Assembly: GCA_025765615.1 (NCBI GenBank)
Contig: JAIVFJ010000285.1
Location: forward strand, 1-64,000
Direction of reading: 5' to 3'
From: Zopfochytrium polystomum
Lineage: Eukaryota > Chytridiomycota > Chytridiomycetes > Chytridiales > Chytridiaceae
DNA length: 64,000 nt
Shown here: positions 55,508 through 64,000 of the stretch, piece by piece
How positions within the stretch are numbered: position 1 is the first letter of the stretch
Layout: each line of letters begins with the position of its first letter
Notes under the pieces: model-generated
Databases searched by the model: none
What the model was told of the DNA's origin: nothing
Seen by the model: only the letters and a program-made list of their open reading frames with translations
Made by a program: the position numbers and the translations under genes

Positions 55508-56967
55508 TTGTCTCTATTTTTATTTTCCCTCTAGACCAACAAAACAAAAATCAACCACCTCATAGTCAAACAGTCGCAATTACCACTCATCAAACAATTC
55601 AAACTGCAGCGGTCTCAGCAAAATTCAGGAAAACCTTCAACCCTTCATTACCGCAGATCAGCTTCAGAAACAACACCAACATCACCACTTTGCTTGACGG
55701 GTTGGATTCTGTGCTACTGCAATTAACATCACCTCCAGTGGGCCTTACTGGGAGCACTATAGACATGACTGAGGAAGACCAGACTGATGTGGCAGACCAG
55801 CAATGTAAATCAACTGAAGGCCACGAACACCAAAGTCCCAGCTTGTAGGCTAGTGTGGCCTGGACCTGTGTCAGAGTAGGTGGAGTCCTGAGCAGGGAGC
55901 CCATTCCCCAAGCAGTATCAACCAGGAGACAGTTATCTCCTGATGTGCCCAGGTGAGACGCAGTTTTGTGTGTTGGATATCTGAGAGTGTTATAAACTAA
56001 TTCCTTCAAAGTCCCCACAAGACAACACAATGGCAGACATACCCACCACAAGGTTTTATCCTTCTCACAAAACAAACATACCTCCTAAATTAGGGGTGCG
56101 CCACAAGCTTCTCCACCTCAAGAAGCACCTCCACCAGAGCCACCTCCACATCACCAACATTATGTTCACCATCACCTGACAACTCAGTCGAGCATACACG
56201 CTCTGGGAAACCTACCTCACAAACACATCATGACCTGATCCCCAAACTTGGGCAGAAGCCACGTCAGCAGCCTTTGAAGTTATTGAACAACCCACCAATG
56301 TAAACATAATCTGGAACAAATGGGTCTACAACATCAAACTTTGTGAAGACAGCAGCATTGCGTGCTTCTAGAAATGGCTGCCTGAATCAACTGGGACACT
56401 GGCACAGTGGATATCAGCAACGCATACCTCAACAGCATATTTTATGTGCCAAATCTGCATTGAGCAGTTCATTACCACCGCACTGACTGCTGGAGTTGAA
56501 CAGCCACCTAAATCAAACAGTTGTCAGGAAAGTGCAATCAACTGGGACCACTGCATCCTCCTTTGTCAGATTGACTCATCATCCACACCGCAAGCTAAGT
56601 TAACAACATTTGTTTTTTGACGATTCTGGCAAAAAACTTCTTCTGCCATTGCTTTGCCTAATCTTTTTACAAACTCTGCGAAATGGGAGCAATGAAAACC
56701 GTCCTCAATATGCAGCTGGAACATCAACATGACGGAATCTTCTTACGCAAGAAAGTCTAAAGCAAGGAGTTACTTCAGTGCCATGCAAACATTACCAACA
56801 ACCGCACTGCAGTAACTGACCTTCCCAGTAGTCTCAATCTTCAGCCACGTAGGATCAACAAAGCAACTGCAAATCAGAGACTGTACCAGGCAATCCATGA
56901 CAGCATCAACTACCTTGCAACACACATACAACCAGACCTTGCCCCAGCAGTATCATATCTTGGTGCC
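55496..56967 (+). pseudogene. Old plus-strand Copia remnant, copy D
   Basis: Parallel to 10909-12240. 55694-55960 matches the inferred Copia intron. About 56270-56370 reads AFEVIEQPTNVN then NKWVYNIKLCEDSSIACF (RT start), and the sequence ends at DLAPAVSYLGA, where the LTR of copy B begins. Many stops. Native RT would continue with FSKDPS, so copy B inserted here. Confidence 0.75.
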
Positions 56968-57196
56968 TGAAAGAATTTGCTATGGTGGCTGATTGATGGG
57001 TTGGGCTGCTGTGGTGTACACTACTGAAGGTGGTGGTGGTGGGAGGTTGATCTTGGCTTCTGTCAGTCTTGTGTTTGTCTTTATACAAAACTGTTACAAG
57101 GACCATCACTTGCAAAATGCTGCAAGTCATCCTTGCACAGCAGTATCAGGTCAAAGCTCCTGCACACCGCTTACACCAAAAGACCCAAAACTAACA
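56968..57196 (-). repeat. Copia 3' LTR, copy B
   Basis: 229 bp, TGAAAG to CTAACA, nearly identical to copy A's LTR. The purine tract lies at 57197-57205 on its inner side. Confidence 0.88.
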
Positions 57197-57457
57197 CTCC
57201 CCCCTAAGCTGTGGGCAGGAGCAAAGGCCGGCACGGAGGAAAACCTTAAGCCATAGTCAACTTAAGGAAACCGTACACCGGAAAAAGAAGAATCACAAAC
57301 AGGTATGACTGGCCATCGGATGACAGAACAGAAAGGACAGACCACACTAACAAAAATGGATGGGGGCACATATTGAACTTCAGAGGTAAAAGAAAATGAG
57401 TCAAAGTAATGAAAAAGAACAAAGAAGAAAACAGCTTCACAGATAAGAAAAAATGAA

Positions 57458-59486
57458 TCAGAGGAAAGAGAAGAAACAAAGACCAGTGCAACTCAGATGG
57501 TATTCACTGAGAGCAGCTGAGAGAGATTTTGTCATATAGTCTGCAAGCTGTTCTCCTCCAGCAATCCATTCAAGCTGTACTACCTTTTGTTCCACAAGTT
57601 CTTGAATATAATGATACTTTACCATGATATGCTTTGACCGATTGGTGTAAAGATCATTTGAACTGAGGTTGATCACACTGCTGTTGTCAATGTAGATGAC
57701 AAGTGGAGTTGGAGACGGAAGTTGAAGTGCTGAGTAGAGTTGGGATAGTGCCTTAAGTTCTCGTCCCAGTTCAGACACAGCTACATATTCAGCTTCCTGC
57801 GGTGACAGCATGACAGTGCTGCTTCGAACAGATGTCCAACTAATAGCTGTTCCTCCAAATAGAACATAGTAGCCAGGCTGTGATTTCCCACCTGAGTGGA
57901 CACCATGGGAGCGTCGGAGTAACCGGCTATATCTGTGCAGTTGCGAGAATAGAATAAACCATACTCACTATTACCGTTGAGATATTCGAGAACCAGAATA
58001 AGGATCTTCATGTGTTGCTCGCTAGGATCCTTGCTGAAGGCACCAAGGTATGAAACTGCTGGGGCAAGGTCTGGTCGCGTGTGTGTTGCAAGGTAGTTGA
58101 TGCCACCAAGGATTGCCTGGTACAGTCTCTGGTCTGGAGCTGCTTGGTCAATCCCACGTGGCTGAAGATTGAGACTACTGGGAAGGGCAGTTACTGCAGT
58201 GCGGTTGTTGATAATGTTGGCATGGTGTTGAAGTAAATCCTTGATATAGGCTTTCTGGTGCAAGAAGATTCCGTTGTGGCGGTGTTCCAGTTGCATATTG
58301 AGGATGGTTTCATCGCTTCCATTTCGCAGAGTTTGTAAAAGGATTAGGCAAGGCAATGGCAGAAGAAGTTTTGGCCAGAATCACCAAAAAGCAAATATTG
58401 TTAACTTAGCTTGCGATGTGGATGATGAATCAATCTGACAAAGGAGGATGCAGTAGTCCCAGAAGATTGCATGACTTTCCTGACAACTGTTTGATTTAGG
58501 TGGCTGTTCAACTCCAGCAGTCAGTGCAGTCAGTGGTAATGAACTGCTCAATGCAGATTTGGCACATAAAATATGCTGATGAGGTGAGTGTTGCTGATAT
58601 CAACTGTGTCAGTAACCCAGTTGATTCAGGCAGCCAGTGAGTTAACGAGGACTGTTGATTTGGACAAGAGTTAAGTGAGTATTCTGAATTTAAATGCAAT
58701 GACACTAAGTGGGGCCCTTAGCAATGAGCTGTGCATAGAAGCACTCAATGCTGCTGTCTTCACAAAGTTTGACCTTGTGGACCCATTTGTTCCAGATAAT
58801 GTTGACATCGGTGGGTTGTTCAATAACATCAAAGGCTGTCTGCTCATATACAAGGGTCTGGGCAAGGTGTGCTTGTCAAACACAGTTGGCCTGAATATGT
58901 ACCTTTTGCAGCGTTGTCGGATGGTGGCAACAGCTGATGTGGTTCTGATGGAATTTCGCCTGAAGGTAAGAAGTTTGTGGTGGATTCCAAATTTTAAAGT
59001 GTTATGTTTGTTTTGTTGTTGTAGAGAAATAGAATCTACTTGTGATGGTTTTAACTTTAAGAGACTTTAGGGAAATTAGTTCAGATTTTCTAAGATACCC
59101 TGCACTCAAAAGAAAGCACAAGAGAAAACTCTGCACAGGTGAGCCTTCCGCACGATGCTGGTCTGGGCTCCCCCCAGTACCCTATGAGGAGAGGCGACCA
59201 CTCCCCCATACACAGCTTGCCCTCAACGCTTTCCCCTGCGTCTCGCCTGGGCACATCAGGAGAATAACTGTCTCCTGGTTGGTACTCCTTGCAGGATGGG
59301 CTCCCTGCTCAGGACTCCACCTACTCTGACACAGGTCCAGGCCACACTAGCCTACAAGCTGGGACTTCGGTGTTCGTGGGCCTTCAGTTGATTTCACATT
59401 GCCGGTCCGCCACATCAGTCCAGCCTTCCACAGTCATGCCTATAGTGCTCCCAGTAAGGCCCACTGGGGGTGACGTTAATTGCAGT
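57458..59486 (-). pseudogene. Copia pol remnant, copy B
   Basis: Minus strand. 57811-57458 is RNase H (SPQEAEYVAVSELGRELK, YTDNSGVINLSS... wording close to copy A), and 58356-57781 is the RT end with RPDLAPAVSYLGAFSKDPS, in a different frame from RNase H. 59070-58680 is the inverse of a long plus-strand frame and corresponds to the start of RT. 59486-59140 matches the inferred intron of copy C. It stops abruptly at the LTR of copy C, which has inserted into it. Broken by frame changes, so inactive. Confidence 0.8.
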
Positions 59487-59732
59487 TGAAAGAAATGACT
59501 GCTGCTGTTTGTGGATGGTGGTGAACTACTCTGGTGGACTACTCTCTTATGATGGTGAAGCTGAGATGGGAGACTGTTGCACAATGTATGCTGTTTGGCT
59601 TTATACAAAATTGTGACAAAGACCAGGTGACAAAAAATGCACCAAATCCTCATCACAGTTGGTGCTCCCATGCACCACAGTGTGAGGTGTTGCTCCTGCA
59701 CACTGCTTACTGCAAAAACCCAAAATCTAACA
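59487..59732 (-). repeat. Copia 3' LTR, copy C
   Basis: 246 bp from TGAAAG to CTAACA. It is more diverged from copies A and B in its middle but has the same ends and the same purine tract inside (59733-59741). Confidence 0.85.
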
Positions 59733-60015
59733 CTCCCCCCTAAGCTGTGGGCAGGAGCAAAAGGGCCAGCACGGAGGAAAACCTTACGCCATAGGCAACG
59801 TAAGGAAACCGTACACTGGTTAAGGAAAAGCAATAAACAGGTATGACTGGCCACCAGGTGGCAGAACAATAAGAAAAGAATGCCCATATGAAATTTGTAG
59901 ATGGAGAGCAAAGAAGCTTGAATGCAGGAATATAAGAAGCAATGCAGAAGAAGAAGAAGGGCAAGAAAGAGAAGGAGAAACAGGATGTAATATAAATAAA
60001 GAAAGGGGACAGAAA

Positions 60016-61740
60016 CTAAGGCACATGACAAAGACCAATATGACTAAGATGGTAAGTACCCAAAGCAGCTGGTAATGATTTTGTAAGATAATCTGCTGGT
60101 TGCTCGCCACCAGGAATCCATTCCAGTCGAATCACTTGTCGATCAACCAGTTCCCTGATATAGTGATACTTAACCAGAATATGTTTTGACCTATTAGTGT
60201 AGAGATCATTTGAGCTCAAATTGATGACGCCTTGGTTGTCAGTATAGATTGGAATAGGAGTTGGGGATGGGAGCATAAGTGCTGTGTGCTGTTGTGAGAT
60301 GGCCTCCAGTTCTCGTCCTAGTTCTGAGACTGCAACGTATTCTGCTTGCTGAGGTGACAGCATAACTGTAGGACTGCGAGTTGATGCCCAGCTGATGGCG
60401 GTATTTCCAAGCAAAACGAAGTAGCCAAGTTGTGATTTCCCATCAGCATGAACTCCATGAGCAGCATCCGAGTAGCCGAAAATTCCAGACCCTGTGTTGG
60501 AATAAAGCAAACCATACTCACGTGTACCATTGATGTATTGAAGGACTCGAATGAGGATCTGCAAGTGGTGTTTGCTTGGGTCCTTGCTGAAGGCGCCAAG
60601 ATATGAGACTGCTGGTGCCAAGTCTGGTCGTGTGTGTGTTGCCAAATAGTTGATGCCACCAAGGATTGCTTGGTAGAGCTGTTGATTTGCTGTGGGTTCA
60701 TCATTTTCTCGAGGTTGAAGACTGAGAGGACTGGGGAGAGCAGTTACTGCTGTCTTCTTTCCATTGACTAGGTCTGCATGGCGTTGGAGTAACTCTTTGG
60801 TGTAAGCTCGTTGATGCAAGTAAATGCCAGTTGGTGTTCGATGAACTTCCATATTCAGTACGGTCTTGATATGACCTAGTTCGCGGAGCTTATAGAAGGA
60901 TTTTAGCAAATTGATGGCAGAGGTGATTTCCTCTGTGTGCCCAAAGAAACAAATATCATCGACATAGATAGCAATGAAAATAATACGTTCCTTTGTGCGC
61001 TTGAAGAGGATACACGGATCTGCTGCGCTTTGTTGGTAGCCGGCAGACTTGAGACGACCAATGAGTTCCTGGTACCAACAACGCCCTGCTTGCTTGATAC
61101 CGTTGACAGCTTTGTGCAAAAGCCAGACCTTGCCATCCGAACGGTAGCCATCTGGTTGCTCCATGTAGATGGGGACATCAAGTTTGCTGTTGAGGTAGGC
61201 ATTGCTAATATCGACCATGGCTGTGTCCCAACCGTTTGAGGCTGTCATAGCAAGGAGCCATCGTAGACTATTGATGCGAACAACAGGAGAGTGAGTGTTC
61301 CAGAAATCAACGCCACGACGCTGTGTAAAGCCCTTCGCCACTAGTCGTGCGCGAAAGCGCTCAATGCTGCCGTCTGGTCGAAGCTTGACCTTGTAAACCC
61401 ATTTGTTCTGTACGACATTGACATTCTTGGGTCGATCAACGACTTCGAAGGCTGCAAGCATTCTGAGAGCGTCAATCTCTGTTTGCTCTGCTGCAATCCA
61501 CTCTTTGGACCACTTTCCACTCATGGCCTCAGTGCGTGTTACCGGGTCTGGACATTTGACACTGGTTAAATATAGATGTCCGGATCGAGTATGTTTTGGA
61601 GATGGGCTGCGCGTAGGGCTGCATGGTGATTTGCGCACATGTGTAGGTGGAGGCTCTGGTGGTGGTGGTTCTGGTGGTGGCGCTTGACGTGGTAGGTCTC
61701 TAGCTGGTGTTTCAGCAATTGTTTTGTCATCAGGGGTATG
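60016..61740 (-). CDS. pol: Copia Pol, 3' exon: reverse transcriptase and RNase H (copy C)
   Basis: 575 codons in one open frame. A Pro-rich stretch precedes the RT domain, with AFEVVDRPKNVNVVQNKWVYKVK, GVDFWNTHSPV, TAMVDISNAYLNSKL, the catalytic YVDDICFFG and RPDLAPAVSYLGAFSKDPS. RNase H follows, with SPQQAEYVAVSELG and IPIYTDNQGVINLSS, and ends DYLTKSLPAALG. All catalytic motifs are intact. The frame continues that of the integrase exon if 61741-62291 is removed. Without splicing, an initiation codon would be needed near 61638. Confidence 0.9.
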   Translation of the reverse strand, partial: HTPDDKTIAETPARDLPRQAPPPEPPPPEPPPTHVRKSPCSPTRSPSPKHTRSGHLYLTSVKCPDPVTRTEAMSGKWSKEWIAAEQTEIDALRMLAAFEVVDRPKNVNVVQNKWVYKVKLRPDGSIERFRARLVAKGFTQRRGVDFWNTHSPVVRINSLRWLLAMTASNGWDTAMVDISNAYLNSKLDVPIYMEQPDGYRSDGKVWLLHKAVNGIKQAGRCWYQELIGRLKSAGYQQSAADPCILFKRTKERIIFIAIYVDDICFFGHTEEITSAINLLKSFYKLRELGHIKTVLNMEVHRTPTGIYLHQRAYTKELLQRHADLVNGKKTAVTALPSPLSLQPRENDEPTANQQLYQAILGGINYLATHTRPDLAPAVSYLGAFSKDPSKHHLQILIRVLQYINGTREYGLLYSNTGSGIFGYSDAAHGVHADGKSQLGYFVLLGNTAISWASTRSPTVMLSPQQAEYVAVSELGRELEAISQQHTALMLPSPTPIPIYTDNQGVINLSSNDLYTNRSKHILVKYHYIRELVDRQVIRLEWIPGGEQPADYLTKSLPAALGTYHLSHIGLCHVP

Positions 61741-62291
61741 CTTTGGTGGTGTTAGTAAAGTTACAGAGGTGTTTGTGAGTATTAGGATGCAGAAAAAGGA
61801 AATAGAAAAATCATTGGCAGGTTAGAAAAATCATTGGCAGGTGAGCCTTCTGCACGATGCGGCTCGGGACACCCCGTGCCAGAGAGCCTTCTCTTCCTCT
61901 CTCCACAGCCCGCCTTCCGCATTTTCCCCCATGCGTAACGTCAGGCGCCAAGGGACCTATCTCCCCTGGTGGTGTTCCTTACGGAATGGGCTCCCCAAAC
62001 AGGCATCCATCCCTTCTGACTTGGGTCCACGCCACACTAGCTCCCGCAGGGTCGGTATGGCCCAGGGCCTTCGGTTGCGCCACCCACGTCACTCCCAGCC
62101 GAGAGTGCGCCTGCAGTCACAGAGCCGGTCGCCGCCCTCACTCATCCGATTGGTCCCCCGGCTTTAGTGCTCGTAGGTAAGGCCCACTGGAGGTGGCGTT
62201 AATTGCGGTAACACGGAGTCCATCCCGTCGTGCCGCCACCTCCAACACTTCGTGCTGTACATCGTTATCCGATTCACTTTCGCTGCCGTAC
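61741..62291 (-). other. Inferred intron in Copia pol between integrase and RT
   Basis: Donor CAG|GTACGG at 62292/62291 and acceptor AAAG|CAT at 61741/61740, with a perfect TACTAAC branch site at 61757-61751. Removal of 551 nt joins the integrase and RT frames exactly. Host introns in this window use the same GTACG-type donors and TACTAAC. A 20-bp unit is repeated in tandem inside it (61803-61842). Related sequence occurs in copies 1, B and D. Confidence 0.65.
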
Positions 62292-64000
62292 CTGGATCAC
62301 TTCATGTTCGTTTGGTGCTAGTTCTGTGGAAGGTTGTCGTTCAGCTACCGCTGCTGGTCTTGGTTCTGGGAATTGATCCACGCGAACATTGGCTTCACGA
62401 AGGAGGTTGGTGATGTTTTGTTCAGTTGATGTAAGTTCATCTTTGCTGAGGAGTGGTGTTAGCTGATGAACGAGGTCCTGAGCAATATCCTCTGCTGCTG
62501 AGGTGCTGAGGCGAGGGAAACTGTCTTCTGCAACCACAAGGTCATCCAATCGATGAGTGATTACTCTACCCGTGCTGATGTCAATCAAGCGAGCAATGGA
62601 ACGACCAATGTTTCCAATGTAAATTGCTGGTCGGGCGCGTTCTGCAAGCTTTTTAAACTGATGTGTTTGTCCACGTTCCTTTGCTGTGATATGATACAAA
62701 CATCCTGAGCCAAAAACTCTGAATTGACTGATGCATGGAGGGAATCCAAGAAGCGTTTCAACTGGAGATAGTAATCCACGGCTGAGGACAGGAAGTGTAT
62801 TGATGATATCTACTGCATGTCGAATCGCGTATCCCCACCATGACCACGGTGAACCTGCATGTCTTAGAAGAGATCGTGTGACATCCATGACTGTTCGAAC
62901 TGCTCGCTCTGCTTTCCCATTCAGCTCAGGTGTATAAGGTGGACTGACTTCAACGCGGATGCCACGTGATGCACAGAAACGGTTAAAAGCGAGTGAATTC
63001 AGTTCCCCACCATCAAAGCGGACGCCCTTTACACGAACATCCCTAACTGTCTCCAATTGTTGGATGATCTTAATGGCCTCTGGTAGTGCTTCTGACTTTC
63101 TCCGAAGGTTCGTCGACCAGAGATAATTACTTGCATAGTCAATGGCAATGAGAGCAAAGCCATATTGTCCTCGAAACTTTGGTTTGACTTCCACTAGATC
63201 AAAGGCTAAATATTCGCCTGGTAGTTTATCTGGAGGATCTGTATGTGGAATAGCAGCACGAGTCTGTTTGGCAATAATGCAGGCCTTACACGGTTCTTCA
63301 AGTAAGTCCAGCTTAATGTCAGGAAAGTCAGCACATGTACGGCGCTCCTTCATTGCTCGTAGTCTTGCATAAGGGATATGGCCGAGGCGTTCATGCATGC
63401 GCTGAGTGTTTGGAGCTTTGCTGTTGAGAAAGGCTGTGCGTATACTGAGTGTATCAACTGGTTCTGCAGAGCTGAAGAGGTTGTAAAATTTACTGGCGCA
63501 GTGTGCAATAAATTGTTTGCTGTAGTTGAAGTTGGGGTTTGCTGCTGTTGGGAACCATTGGAGACCATGTCTAAGAATCATTTGAAGGACGGCTGGATCT
63601 CCTTCCTCAGGACTGCTACGATAAATAGTACCAGGTTGAAGGTCTCGTGCAAGATGGAAGAAGCCACATAGTTGTAGGTCCCGATCAGCGACCAAGTTGA
63701 CAGGACATTCTGGAGCATATTGGGCACCTTCAATTATAAGTGTGATGTTGTTGGCGAGTGGTATGAGAGCTGTGCCGTATCCTTCACAAGTAAGAATAGG
63801 TCCTTCTTTGGCGATACGCATGCTAGATTTCTGCTGAGTATAACTATAGGGAATGAAGAGAGAGAAATCTCGAAGCGTTGTGACATTGCAACCGTTGTCG
63901 ATGAGTACAGGAAAAGAAATTGGAAGGGAAGGGACGTTAACTGCAAATGCCCGGATTACTCCCGGGCCATCCAAAAATCCTGTTGACTTTCATCTAGTTC
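62292..64000 (-). CDS. pol: Copia Pol, 5' part: protease and integrase (copy C, partial at window edge)
   Basis: Open from the window edge to 62292 (an ATG lies at 63974, but the protein probably begins further out with Gag). Protease segment VLIDNGCNVTTL has DNG where DSG or DTG is usual. The GAG-pre-integrase zinc finger is present (HERLGH with CKACIIAKQ), then integrase catalytic residues in AFDLVEVK, VRFDGGELNS and GKAERAVRTVMDV, and the conserved AIYIGNIG region. It ends NEHEVIQ at the inferred splice donor; unspliced translation adds six residues before a stop at 62274. Gag and the 5' LTR lie beyond the window. Confidence 0.9.

Noticed and set aside
58675..59070. 131-codon plus-strand frame that recurs at 11848-12051 (minus)
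   Set aside because: It is antisense to the degenerate start of Copia RT in both places. Conservation comes from the repeat, not from a separate gene.

Overview
The window is nuclear DNA of a filamentous or zoosporic fungus. An early-diverging, chytrid-like lineage is my best guess. The evidence is short GT-AG introns, several with a perfect TACTAAC branch site, a fungal-type pectin lyase, mitochondrial Hsp70 and Atp4, a plant/fungal-style His-rich UreG, and many degenerate ankyrin repeats of a QWWKDSG type that I associate with chytrid and blastoclad genomes. The lineage call is inference; fungus itself is well supported. Gene-rich parts are GC-rich, while the retroelements and the NLR-like gene are visibly AT-richer.

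Layout. 1-5.3 kb: a complete Ty3/Gypsy chromovirus on the minus strand (10-5271), with 5-bp target duplications, gag, a -1 frameshift site, pol, a detached chromodomain, a Tf1-like self-priming site and an array of heat-shock elements in its LTR. 5.28-6.88 kb: an element bounded by about 200-bp inverted repeats. 6.9-12.2 kb: wreckage of Ty1/Copia, Helitron-like and LRR sequence. 12.2-23.9 kb: an F-box gene, an intron-containing tRNA-Thr, a TIR-domain fragment, an F-box/WD40 gene, one ankyrin gene and much ankyrin debris. 23.95-29.04 kb: a large NLR-like gene with a ubiquitin-fold/PB1-like head, TIR, NACHT and about 12 WD40 repeats.

30-40 kb: two Cdt1-family replication-licensing genes and a third fragment, all on the minus strand, with a pectin lyase gene between them. 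One copy (37.4-40.1 kb) keeps the central winged-helix domain but has an altered PIP degron. The other (30.2-31.5 kb) keeps the canonical degron core and the C-terminal domain but has lost the central domain, in an otherwise open four-exon frame. 40.6-51.8 kb is a housekeeping block: mitochondrial Hsp70, an F-box pseudogene related to the 13.6-kb gene, UreG, ATP4, a secreted PLC-like phosphodiesterase and ribosomal protein eS26.

52-64 kb: nested retroelements. Copia copy C (59.5 kb to the edge) sits in copy B, which sits in an older plus-strand copy D. A 1.56-kb GC-rich insertion, flanked by a 12-bp direct repeat, interrupts the same old block. Copy C appears to carry a 551-nt spliceosomal-type intron between integrase and reverse transcriptase. 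Several genes show single-nucleotide frame breaks, some in conserved genes, so part of this may be assembly error.
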